Source: Prostheceraeus crozeri
Lineage: Eukaryota; Platyhelminthes; Polycladida; Euryleptidae
Direction: 5' to 3'
Assembly: GCA_907163375.1 (NCBI GenBank)
Contig: CAJQUW010001810.1
Span: 310,001 to 374,000 of the forward strand
Length of the DNA stretch: 64,000 bases
Below, piece after piece: positions 27,201 to 39,217 of the stretch. A model generated the notes under the pieces. The model was not told the origin of the DNA and ran no database searches. It saw only the letters and a program-made list of their open reading frames with translations. Position numbers and translations under genes: made by a program. How positions within the stretch are numbered: the first letter of the stretch is position 1; each line of letters starts with the position of its first letter.

Positions 27201-29670
27201 CTCTTTCTCTCACTCACTCACTCACTCTCTCTCTCTCTCTTTCTCTCACTCACTCACTCACTCACTCACTCTCTCACTCTCAATATTTGATTTCTGATCA
27301 CTAATTGATTTCTGTTATTTCCTTCCATCTTAATCGATCGTTGCAAAATTGTAACATATCCGCTGGTTCTCTCTCGGTGTATTTTCTATAGCCTTCAGGA
27401 ACGTCATCTGTTGTCTGCCCCGTGCACGCTTCATTCCGATCCCGTCAACACTAAGTGCTCTAGCTGCTTCTTTCGCATCAAATGTCCTAATTGTAGGTGT
27501 CTTCTCCTGATGTATTCGACCAGCTCACGTTTTATATAGACCATGTGAAGAACCTCCTCGTCAGATTTTCACTCTACCCATGAAATTCTCATCATGCTCC
27601 TTTAGCACCACATCTCGCAAGCTCGCAGCTTCTGGATTAACAACGAATAATGGCTTCCCAGCTGACAATTGAATCAAGTCATCGGAATGCTTACCCAGCA
27701 GAACAACCAGGAAGCAGACTGGAGCATTAGTTTCATGATTTTTCCAGGAAAAGTGTGGCGTTCGGGCACGCATGATACTCCTGGTGAATTTCACGGTATA
27801 CATATGCATGTATTGATCTTTAGCAGATCTAGCTATGTAAGTACAATGAATTAATGTTGTTTATTTATCCTTCAGCATCGTGAAATATAATGCATTCTAG
27901 ATAGCTTGACTTTAGCTAGGACAGGCTGAGTCTTCATACTATCTCGATTTAAATTTTAACAATGAATCGCTGTTAACACGAAAATAAGACTCGACTGCAA
28001 TTGTCAAAACTCGACCACGAATGACAAGTCTCAATATAACACGAAACACAGTGGACTTCTAGTTGCTGCTTTTTTTCATAATTTCAACATGGATCTCAAG
28101 CTAAGCAAATTAATTATTTGGTTGCATGTTAACCTTGAACAAAATTGGTTGAGTAATCACTCAGTTTAAAATTACTAATGACTGAGTGATTTTCAATACA
28201 AACAATATAAAAAGGTGTGTCAGCTTTTCAGTAACGAAACAAACTATCTGTATGAACCTTAGCTGTATCAAACGCCGGAAATTCCTGATTACATTAAGAA
28301 TAGCGAAATGATAGAGCAAAACAATAAAAGGGATTAAAATCATTCACCAGACAGGTTTGAATTTAGCATTTGCGAGCAAATATCTTTCGCATCAAATTTC
28401 AGTTGACATTTTTATTTTGTCCTGGTTGAGAGACATGTGATTGCTTGAGTACAGTGATTGTTTACGAAGCGTACCTTACATGTGAAGTGATTGTTTGACT
28501 TTGGCATTTCGTGAAGGAGACCGCTATATTGTCAATTTGTAAAACTTACTGCCAATTGCAGGTTGTGAGAAGAAATTATTTGAATGGCGTTTGTCCATTT
28601 TTCTATTTTTTGTCTCCAAATTTGTAGCTTGTCTTCTTTCGTAGCTTTGCGATTTAAGTCATTAAGAAGCATTGATCCACTCATCTGCTCTGAATACAGG
28701 CCCGCAGCGTCGGGGGGGGGGGAGGGCTTTGCTTGAAAGGTATTTTCCTTGTATTAATGGATACATGCTGTATTATCTAGTCATTGAATTTACTCTTTCG
28801 AACATTTCGTGATCTTTTAGAATCAAACAGCAATTCGATGCAGATTGGTTTTGTAATTATTTGATTAAACATTGTTTATTATTCGTAAATGTCACATTTC
28901 TCTTATCACATGCTGTTTTGATCACTTTAATTGAAACATGTTATTACAAGCTGTGATACTATTCTTCGCCGTTTCAATGATAGAAAAAAATCGCCGTCTG
29001 CAATTGTTCTGGATATATCGGATTTCGTAATTATTTGGCAAGCTTTGATTTCTACATTCAGATGAACATAAGATCTTTATTATACTTCTCTAATCCACTT
29101 ATTACCTTCCTTGCAGTAAAACAGAGGCCGATATACCGTCTTCAGAATACGAGTATAGTATGTATGATATAAACTTTTAGCTGCGTGTTTCTGCTTGATC
29201 AACAAGCCATGAAAATACATTGACATGTAGGCGTAAATAGAGGTGATTATATATATCTTAAATGTAATAACACAGATATGACAAGAATATACAAATTAAT
29301 GATTTCACGAGTTTGAAATTGATATGTTCGTCTAATTCTTTGACATCAGATAGTGCCCCATCATCAAAGCTCAGGGCCCCTTGCATATAATGGGCAGGCT
29401 GCGGCCCTGTCTTAATAGCCCGTCAACTGAGTAATCAGTGAAGCAAGGGTTCTTCCTAACGTCAGTTACTTTAACTATTTGCCCGTCGTGGGCAAGTACC
29501 ATGCCAGGTACTACTTGTCTAACATTTTTGAGCTAATTCTAGCTAGCTGCACAAATAGACTTTCTGCTTCACTAAATCATGATATTAGACAATAAAGGCT
29601 TCCGTCTCAATATGATATTTTTCATACATTCACCGGAGCAGCTCCTGTATTGATTCTTTCCGCATTAGCT
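24210..29670. other. Host-like non-coding DNA with a CT-rich microsatellite
   Basis: No supported gene in about 5.4 kb. A (CT)n/(ACTC)n microsatellite covers about 27,176-27,284 and a nine-G run is at about 28,711. The 82-codon ORF at 27,561-27,809 has no recognisable motifs. Confidence 0.5.
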
Positions 29671-29674
29671 TATC

Positions 29675-30862
29675 TAAAGGCGCGTTTACACGTGAAACTT
29701 TATTGCTGCTACCTGCAATCAGATTGCAGAGGCCGTTTACACTTGACACTAAAAGGTTGATGATACTCGAGGAAAAATTGCTACTGACACTTTATCGATC
29801 TATGATGAGTCAGAAAATTGCGGGTGATTGCAGGAGCATTTACACATGACGCTTTTAGTCGACACTTATTTCTTCACGATGTCATCGAGAAAGTGGACGG
29901 CTGCAGCAGCTACAGTATACATTTTAACGAGAAAAGAATGCGTTAACAGCGAATGTGGGTTCGTGATTGGATTATGAGAGAACTGGCCTTTTTATTCTAT
30001 CTCGATATTCGTAATTGTGCACGTTCCACAAACAGGGAAACTGCTCGCATTCATCAATCAGGTCATCGGTTAACGTCCTTGCCATTCAATTTTCGTTTGT
30101 GGCATTTCGTTGTCAGTCATTGATGAACCAGTTATCATCGTTTTACTGACTTTTACTGAATGCTGTATAAATTTATCGATGTCGATATAACAACCAAACA
30201 ATCAAAGATTCATTTTATTCGAGAAAGATGAGTCCCACCAGCTGATGCTTTTATCTATTGCACAGTTGCCAAGCGGCCTTGTACCGATACACGACTGTAA
30301 ATTCGAGAATTAAATTCCCATGCAAAAGTAAACAGATGTAAGTCATGTCTTGTGATGAGATATTCCAAATCAAACAACGCTAGATGCTCCCACAAGCAGG
30401 TGGAGCTTCTTGTACAAGTATATTCAGGGAAAAAATCTGTCCTAGTAAAATGAAGCTGGAATTTATGTAAACTGTAAACACAATGGTACGCAGTAGCAAT
30501 GCAGAAAATTGGTGAATTATGTACGAGTACATCAGCACATCATTAGTAATTTAGTGACTGGTGATAATGAAAATAGCAAGAACAAATCCAGCCTCCAGGA
30601 AGTCAGGTCGCTGTGTTCCGATCACGTCGTATGAGCACTTTGTGTAATTCAACTTTAGTGACACTTGTGGCAGACACTTTTCAGAAAGTGTAAGGAGCCG
30701 TTTACACGTGCAATATTTTCACTGACACTCGGTTGCAGCAACTGCTAAAAATGTCAGCAATTTAGTGTCAGACGAGAGTGTCAGTAGCGTTTACACGTGC
30801 AATTTAGGTGGCAGCAATAAAGTGTCAGCAATAAAGTTTCATGTCTAAACGCACCTTTAAGC
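29675..30862. mobile_element. MITE-like non-autonomous DNA transposon
   Basis: Left end AAAGGCGCGTTTACACGTGA at about 29,678 matches, inverted, the right end near 30,858 (AAAGGTGCGTTTAGACATGA in reverse complement), and GAAACTTTATTGCTG continues the match in both. CGTTTACACGTG phrases recur inside. No transposase is inside 1.2 kb. Target duplication not clear. Confidence 0.6.
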
Positions 30863-32109
30863 TTGAAACAAAAAAATATGGAGCAGAATATCTGTATTAC
30901 CTTTATCATCTGAATGACATTGCTCTTGCAGGCAGATGGTGGCGCGACCAAACAGATCGTTCGAGATTGTCTCTGTTCTCCACCGCGCGCTGTTCACCAG
31001 GTTCAGATAAGTAGGGCAGAGTTAATGAAAAAAATAATACATAAGTACTAAAAAAGCATGATATTGTTATCATTGCATTTGACCTTTTGACCTCTAATGA
31101 CCGGCGGACCTATCGCATTTGTCTGATAAAATCAAAATGTTTTGACGTTTAATCAGTTTTTTCTACTCTCCATCGACTGTGTTTTGGAGATAGTCAGACT
31201 TTTCTAAGCAGTCTTATGATAGATCTAATAGACCGGAGGGTCCAGCTTAGCTGAAAGGGGTGCCAATTTTCATTCATATAGTGATGTTCAGCATGCTTCC
31301 CCACTCTAGGAACTAGACGTCTGCCGGGTCGGCGTTGGTGAGTGTAGCCACGGGGCAGAAAAAAGGACCCCAAAAAACACTCTAGATCAGCTGAGAGGGG
31401 TACCGATTGAAAACAATTCCAAACCAGTCATGATCCGCCTTAACAAGGATGGACAATGACAGACGTCATCGGTGATGGAGGGCTTCAGACAGACACTCCA
31501 AATATACCCAAAAAGTAAACCTATAAGCTGTCAGCCAGGCAAGATTAGCTTAAAGTGCCAGATGCAGCTTGAAACCAATGCCAAATCGTACATGATTGCA
31601 TAAGTCTCAAATCCAGTGGTGGATCAACTCCACTGTCAATTCCACTGGGGTCAGATTAGTACTTCAACTACATCTTTCAATCATAAAAAAAGATAAGCCA
31701 ATATAAGCCAACATGTAAGCCGTTACTTTGACATCAAAACAGGAATATTTCTTACTCAGATATATCTATTGACTTCTCAATATTAAAAAGTTCAAAACAT
31801 CTTTCAATATATGACTGAATATAAAAATCGTGATCAGAAATCAATTATAAACGGTTTGCTATATCAAAAATAATCCAGATTATGTACAACAACTACCTGC
31901 AACAAAATTGAAACAAGCATATCAAAACGTTGCATCTGCACCATTTCAAGATTTACTTCAGGAACTGCGCCATTTATTCGAGAAGTCATAAGTTATAATA
32001 CCTAATATGCGTGTAGTGTATTTCAAACAACGAGAAATATAGTTCAGATTAGTAGAATAAATGTGTTCCAGAAAGTACAATATGTATAAAGTATAAATGT
32101 ATAAAGTAA

Positions 32110-32850
32110 AATTTCAGACTTCGTTTCGTATCTTTCAGGAACGTAAAATGCTTTGTATTTAAATGGCAGTTTATTTTCAGAAATATGATATGAATTTCAG
32201 GAAGTATTTGTTGCATTTCAGAAAGGTAAAATAAATCTCAGGGAGTGCCACTTCAAGCTTTGGAGGTGACAGCATTATTTCAGAAATGTGACTTGTATTT
32301 CAGAGAGTGTAATTTGTATTTCAGAATGCACAAGATGTATGAAGGAAAGAGTTACTTCAATTTCAGTCATGTAAAAGAGTTACAAAAAGCATTTCATATT
32401 TTTCAGAGCCGTAAAATGAGCTTTAGAAAGTGCTGATTGTTTGTAAAACAGAAGATGTAATATGTATTCAGTAACTTCAAGTGTAGTTGAGAAACTGTAG
32501 GTTATATTTCAGATGTTTAAGGTACATTTCAGATGATCTCAGATGCATTTCAGAGACGTTGAATGGATTTCATGATGCATTAATTATATTTTATACATTG
32601 GATATTAACTTCAGAATATGTATTATTCATTCCAGATTTGCAATATGTAGGCCAAGAAGTAAGCTTACTACTTTCTTTTCAGAAGCAGGATGTGTATTTC
32701 TTAATGCATAATTTACATGTCAGTTTCATAAAATATATTTCAGAAGTTTGACATGTCGACATATGACATGTCGACATTTGACATATTTCGAATGTGTAGA
32801 ATGATTTCGAGAAAGCGCAAAATGTATTACAGAAATCGTAAATTGATTTC
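32110..32850 (+). repeat. Internal sub-repeats of the left TIR arm
   Basis: Words of the type GTATTTCAGAA / ATTTCAGAAATG recur every 25-45 bases. The inverted counterpart on the right arm runs from about 34,290 to 34,720. Confidence 0.6.
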
Positions 32851-33045
32851 AAGAAACTGTTAAATGATTTTCATTAACCAGGTTCCCATTTTTTACTAAT
32901 TTCAGATTAGCACATAAATCAAATGCATTTCTATGAAATGCTATTAACTTATTGAACACATATCAACTTCTAAATTGAAACTCAAATCAATCCCCTTTAT
33001 CAATAAAATTAAATGTTCGAGTCGAATTGTTGAAACATTACAGAA

Positions 33046-33267
33046 GTGAATCCTCAGGATAACTGCTGCATTTGTCGACCATCAATGTTGCGGAAGTCAG
33101 TAACTAGGTCTCTTCCTTGCCTACATCTCATTCATGAGAATTGCAGCATACAAGTTTTGGCAAATGATGATCCTTCTTGCCCGCTTTGTCGAGAGACATA
33201 CAATTGTATATGTAAAGGAAGATATATACATGTAAGAAGAACACGGAGAATCGTGACTTATCTGTGA
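33046..33267 (+). CDS. RING-finger ORF (probable internal/last exon)
   Basis: 73 codons without a good ATG; it opens just after an acceptor-like ACATTACAG. RING pattern: CCIC at about residues 8-11, then CLHLIHENC (C-x-H-x2-H-x2-C) and CPLCRE closing the cross-brace, C3H2C3 type. RING domains act mostly as ubiquitin ligases. It is inside the long-TIR transposon, 130 bases before the transposase remnant. It could be cargo captured from a host gene or a host exon into which the element expanded. Confidence 0.55.
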   Translation: MNPQDNCCICRPSMLRKSVTRSLPCLHLIHENCSIQVLANDDPSCPLCRETYNCICKGRYIHVRRTRRIVTYL

Positions 33268-33359
33268 CTTACCGTCGAAGCTGCCAATAAGGGAGAGGAC
33301 TTTCGTAAGTGTTAGGCGTGAAATTCAAAACAGCCTACACGTGAGTCGGTTCTGATGAG

Positions 33360-34152
33360 CCGACAGAAAAACGCGAAGGTGGATACAAGCCGAAGAAGTT
33401 GAATGAAGAGGAAATCGACGACATCACTGCTCTGGTTAAGACCAACCCAAATCTTACCCTCCGATCCCTTCAAAGTCACGTCCTAACTACCTTCCATAAG
33501 TCGGTTTCAACCACCGCGATTGGTAATGCACAGCAAAGTAGACTTTGCACTGTCAAGGCAGTACATCAGCCGCCAGTGACAATGAATAGTGCTCAAAACA
33601 AGGATTTGAGGAGAACATTCGTCCGAAGTCTCAATGACTATATCCGCGAAGGACGACAAGTGGTGTGGGTGTGTACTTCAACCTCTTCTTCAGAAGAAAG
33701 ACTGGTTGGTCCAGAGCGGGTCAGCGAGCAGTAGTCAACTCCTCAAATGGTGTCGTGAAGATAATTACCAGACGAGGCTCATTCAGATGGGAGAATGTGA
33801 ACGAGATGGGTTCAAGGTCTATTAGAGCAGTGCACTACCAGCGGCTTTCGACTTCAAGATCTTTTTGCTGTAATAGACAACGCTCCAAGTCATAGCCGTT
33901 TAGCTGCTGTGTTCGGTGGAAATGAGGTCGCTCTTCTTCAACTCGCACCGCACACCCCTATCGAGGCAATCTGGACAAAATTGTGAGCTGAAGGTCCGCA
34001 ATCGCGAGAGCAAATGATGACATACTTCAAAGGATTGATCGAAGAAACCATGACCTCAATAACAACGGGAGACTGTGTGCGAGCTGCTCAACGTGACACT
34101 TCATTTCATGAAGCTGCCCTCAATCTAGAGGACATGAACGTGGGACTTTGAG
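33360..34152 (+). pseudogene. IS630/Tc1/mariner-type (DDE_3) transposase remnant
   Basis: N-terminal helix-turn-helix-like region KREGGYKPKKL then EEEIDDITALVKTNPNLTLR. The catalytic part is broken by frameshifts but still recognisable: VWVYFNLFFRRKTGWSRAGQ, RGSFRWENVNEMG, IDNAPSHSRLAAVF and EVALLQLAPHTP followed by PIEAIWTKL. The IDNAPSH and APHTP..PIE..W blocks are hallmarks of the DDE_3 superfamily. At least two frame changes are present, so it is inactive. Confidence 0.8.
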
Positions 34153-35198
34153 TTTTCTGTTAATAAATAGTGATCGATGGAAATATTTTTATAATACATT
34201 ATGATGCATATAACCTAAATAACTTTAATAAATTTGAGATAAGATGGAACTGAAGTCAACGTAGTTAGTAAATTAATAATTTGCGATTTCTGAAACACAT
34301 TTTGTTACTTCATAAGAATATTTCAATCTTTCTGAAATATATTTTATGAATCTGAAATACAAATTATGCATTAAGAAATACACATCCAGCTTCAGAAATA
34401 AATATCCAATGTATAAAATATAATTTATACATTATGAAATCCATCCAACACGACTGAAATTGAAGTAGCTCTTTCCTTCATACATCTTGTGCATTCTGAA
34501 ATACAAATTACACTCTCTGAAATACAAGTCACATTTCTGAAATAATGCTGTCACCTCCAAAGCTTGAAGTGGCACTCCCTGAGATTTATTTTACCTTTCT
34601 GAAATGCAACAAATATTTCCTGAAATTCATATCATATTTCTGAAAATAAACTGCCATTTAAATAAAAAGCATTTTACGTTCCTGAAAGATACGAAACGAA
34701 GTCTGAAATTTTACTTTATACATTTATACTTTATACATATTGTACTTTCTGGAACACATTTATTCTACTAATCTGAACTATATTTCTCGTTGTTTGAAAT
34801 ACACTACACGCATATTAGGTATTATAACTTATGACTTCTAGAATAAATGGCGCAGTTCCTGAAGTAAATCTTGAAATGGTGCAGATGCAACGTTTTGATA
34901 TGCTTGTTTCAATTTTGTACTCTGAACTTTCTAATTTTGTACCTGTCTGAACTCACCCTTCCCACTACCGAAAATGTCTGTCATTTGACCATTCTTGTTT
35001 AGGTGGATCATGATTAGTCACTGTTTTCAACCTGTACCCCTCTTAGCTGCTGATTTAGCGTGCTTTTTGTGGGTCCTTTTTTTCTGCCCCATGACTACAC
35101 TCACCAACGGCGACCCGGCAGACGTCCAGTTCCTAGAGTGGGGAAACATGCTGAACATCACTATATGAATGAAAATTGGTACCCCTTTCAGCTAAGCT

Positions 35199-38100
35199 TG
35201 AACCTCTGTTCACCCGCTCTGTAATGCGATTGGATAACATTATCCCTGTTTAAACATTAGTCAAGAAAAACCGGAGGTAGGGGCAACAAATGACACAACT
35301 ATTTGATGAAAGCCGATTCTCTCGGGGTCAATAAAAAGTTGAATGCACCATTGTATTAAACTGGCATATTGCATTTCAATCAGGTGAAAATTTATATCTT
35401 CAATATTAAAGAAATTAATTGGTTAATTTGCTAATTGCCATTTTAGTTTTGTCGGTTACCATTTATTTTCCATCTCTTTCCAAATGCTCATCATTCTATT
35501 CTTTGAATTTACTCATAAGTAGCATAGGAAGTTGTTTAGTTCCGATATACAATTGACGGTGCTGAAATTTTTAGTCTATTGCATTAAAGTGACAAATCAA
35601 TGAGGTCATACAATAAGCTAATTTGACGAATGCTTTAGAAGAAAAGGAGCGTTTAACTTCCAGTGTCACGACGGAAGTGTGCATACGAACACCGACGATT
35701 ACCCAAACTCAATCCTTGAGATTATCTGTGAAGACGAAGCGCGTCAGGTGTCACTACTTTTTAATTTTGGATACACTGTCGTCTTTCTTACTTGAAACTT
35801 TCACCATAATCATCAGTACTCATAATATAAATTTTCAATTATTATTAAGGATTCAAAGTTTTCATAATTATCTCGGTTCAGCTGATGAGTCCCAAAACTG
35901 AGTCGAACAGAATTTTTGTTGCGTGTAATGCATTTTCGAAGCACCGCAGATTTCATTTTAGGTGATCAGACAGTATTTAAAGTGCGATGCGTCACATTTT
36001 TCAAAAAATTAGGCACGTTATAGTCTATGACATGTAATTTCACTATCTAAGCCAAATCAAATAGGATTAACAACACCATTTTGCTTGAAACGCAGTTTTG
36101 TGAAGTCATTATTTTAGCTTTTAATGATTCAATCCTCGGTTATGCATAGAAAACTGCATTTTTCTTACTGAGTCGCAATGATGTCCTGTCGAATAAAAGG
36201 CCGTGTACTGAGCAGGCGATTGTAGTAACAGGCCGGGCCGCTTGTGGGTCAGCTAGGCCCTTAGCCAATTCTGTTGTGCACATGACGCAGCACTGCCAAG
36301 TCGCCCTATAGTACATGACGTTCATGGCATTTCCACTATATTGGAATTTTGCCGCGATTGCAGGTGATGACGGCGAGTACTTCTGCGACTCACCTTTGTT
36401 ACAGTTCTCTATTCTTCAGAACGCTCCTCAATGTTAATTGCTCACATTCCTTTCTTATCATCTTATATGCCCTGGAGAAGTATGGAGCAATTAACTTTTC
36501 TTTCACGTCTGATTTATTTCAATGTTTTGATTAATTGTAACATCTGTCTTCCCTTCAGCTGTGAAGGATGATGGCCGTTAGGAACCCTTGTGAAAGGACA
36601 ATATTGAAGATAAGCGGAATTCTTATCTTTACGAGGTCAAAGTAACTTAAAGTTAAAAGCGATCAGGACGGAAACTATATGAAGCAGTTGTCTGCGATAT
36701 TGATTTGTCGTATGCAAAATATGTCTTATAAATCACTCGCCAGTTGCCTATTTTCTTTCTGTGAATGGAATTTGAATATGGAAATATCCACCTTTATTTA
36801 ATGAGATTATGAATCATGATGCTTGTCTTAAATTTAATGTGAATCGAGTCTATCAGTACAGCAACTAAATATTTTGAGTACATTTTGAGTTAGGAATGTT
36901 CTTCAGCGACAGTTATGTGTGTCACATCTATGGTCACTATAGAAAAACGTGGGGCATGCAGAGCAGTGTATGAAACAGTGTAATTCTGGCATGACTAGCT
37001 CAGCAAAGTGTCCGTATCTTTCGACCAATTTGATTTTCAGAGCTAACTCTGGATAGCTATCATTTCAACGTAACATGTTTCCTGGAAAAATAAGATACGC
37101 TTTGCAAAATATCAAAAAGTGATTATGATCATTTATCATGGTGATCATGATGATTTTGATCACAAAACTTGCAACAATGGGAGGAAAATGTCACGGTGAA
37201 ATTTGAAATACGTGGTTTCAGCGGTTATTTTTCAATGAATTGATGTTCCTTTTTTAATTTAATTTCAAATATATATATTCCGTTTCAATGGAGATAATAA
37301 TTTTCCAAAAAGGTCGTTTCGGAAGAATTGTGTTGTGAATTGTCCAACTTTAAGACAGAACACATCAATTTTTTGTACATTTTTCGATTCAGCTCACGAA
37401 AAGTAGGCCTACTCCTGAAAATTAGATGGAACCATGGAAATGGACGTATTTTTCATTTTAAAAGGCGTTTATATGTAAAACTGTTTGTTAGTATTTACCC
37501 TAGTGATCATTTTCTATGGAAATCCCATAAAATTTCGCAGTAGAATTATCGCGCATTGTCTACTGCAAAAAGCAGTAATTTTCTACTGCCAAAAAGACCT
37601 ACAGACATCAATCGTCTACTGCCAAAAAGGCCTACAGACATCAATTTATAAACGCATTCAGACAAGCAACAATTTTCACGATATTTTGCGATTAATTAGG
37701 AATAATATAAATGCCGATCGAACCTCAAGCAAGCGTAATTTTAAGTCCTGTGGATATATTAAATCATCCACCAGGATTCAAAACTACCGAATTTGAGGTA
37801 TTGAACAGTGCCTAAAAATAATAATAAAACTCACATTATATTTTCCATTTTCTCCAATCCTCCTTCAGAGATTCAACTTGTATTATTCGATTATTTGTTC
37901 GACTGTAGCGGTGTGTGGATCGAATATTTGATTACAATATAATTTCACTTCAAATGACTTTTCAGCAATATAATCAATCACTTGTTTAATGGTTTTCAGC
38001 GAAAGTGAAAAGATATTAGGTAGTTGAGTCAGAATGATGCGAATCAAAACGTGTAGATGAAGATGATGTTGAAGGTTAGGAACAGGAGGTAGTTCAATTT
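35199..38100. other. Host-like non-coding DNA
   Basis: No supported gene. A 33-bp unit (TCTACTGCCAAAAAG...) is repeated twice at 37,582-37,647. Other ORFs are short and lack motifs. Confidence 0.5.
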
Positions 38101-38103
38101 TCC

Positions 38104-38365
38104 TGGCATTGTGCTAAAAACAAGCTGGTCTCTCGTTTGTATTTGCCTTTTATTTGAGGTTATGTGCAAGATAAAAATCCAGCAAGGTAAAACCACAGCG
38201 CTTCGTGTCAGGTGGGACCGTGCGGTAAACATTCGCACTGCAAGGTCCCACCCCTTGATGTGTCTGTGACACGAAGCGCTGTGGTTTTACCTTATTGATT
38301 TTCTATCTTGTGCATAACCTCAAAGGCAAATACAAAGGAGTGACCCGCTTGGTTTTAGTACAATG
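38104..38365. mobile_element. Foldback/MITE-like inverted repeat
   Basis: Two ~120-bp arms are inverted copies: AAGGTAAAACCACAGCGCTT pairs with AAGCGCTGTGGTTTTACCTT, and TTGTATTTGCCTTT with AAAGGCAAATACAA. The centre is near 38,235 with CGGTAAACATTCGCA. Typical of a small foldback element; no coding content. Confidence 0.75.
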
Positions 38366-38974
38366 TCAGGAAAAGAGAAGATCGGGAATTATTTCCAGAA
38401 TGAAAAGATGCGTCGGCGTAATCCTGAAAATGGTTGTGAAAGTCGAATTGTACGACAGAATCCTCTGAATGTTCAAAGCACAAATGACTGACTTGAGGCG
38501 TAGTTAAAAGTTTTGTAAATCCACAAGTATAAGACAGTAGAACGACTTGTATTGACGCTGCTGGGATGACTGAAACACGCACGATGCACTGAGAGGAATG
38601 ACTCTGCAATTGATGACGCCTGGTTGATATAGCACACACAGTCTCCGCTCGCATCCTCTTTGTCGTGTGACTCATGGACCGAAGGTCGTTATGAGGGCAT
38701 TCATTAGTCATTAACAGGCAGGCGATCGACGAGTTGTTTATTCCACAGTAGGGAGAGAGATGTGTGCAGAGAAAAATTGTGACGGATATCGGTATATACA
38801 TTACGTCCTTTAGTCATCATAGTCTTGCAAATAGGGAAACAACTGATCCGCATATTGTGACCTTGAATATTCCAGCTAAGATACATTCAAAATCAGAAAA
38901 TCAGCTTTCAAATGGAGAAAAGAAAATAAAAGAAGTTGAATGGAGAGATGGAGATAAGGAGAGAGAGAGAGAGA

Positions 38975-39014
<40 letters not shown>

Positions 39015-39158
39015 AAAAGAGGAAGCTTGTTCCCCTGTGCTTCGCGCACTATGGCCCCGATCAAAAACAAACAGTTCTAGGAGACTCCGGAGTTTCCGGA
39101 GAGAGAAAGAGAGATAAGAAGAGACTAGAAGGACTTAGTTCTGTGCCTCGTGCATTGT

Positions 39159-39217
39159 GACACTCCATCAAAAGCGAATCATTTAGAGTCTAAATGATTC
39201 GCTTTTGATGGAGTGTC
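39159..39217. repeat. Perfect palindrome, 29-bp arms
   Basis: GACACTCCATCAAAAGCGAA(TCATTTAGA) is followed after one base by its exact reverse complement. It could extrude as a cruciform; likely the joined ends of a small transposon. Confidence 0.9.

Larger units (their letters stand above)
31244..35198. mobile_element. Long-TIR DNA transposon containing broken Tc1/mariner-type transposase
   Basis: The ends are inverted copies: AGCTTAGCTGAAAGGGGT at 31,244 and its complement ending at 35,198. The match runs inward for about 0.93 kb on the right (34,268-35,198) and 1.6 kb on the left (31,244-32,852, which holds extra sequence). The unique middle (32,853-34,267) holds a RING-finger ORF and a frameshifted transposase. 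The arms are made of many short units ending in TTTCAGAAA-like words. Confidence 0.75.

Noticed and set aside
27176..27284. Possible regulatory CT element
   Set aside because: Simple microsatellite with no nearby gene.
38764..39160. ORFs with RERERE/VCVCVC runs
   Set aside because: Products of the GA/GT microsatellite.
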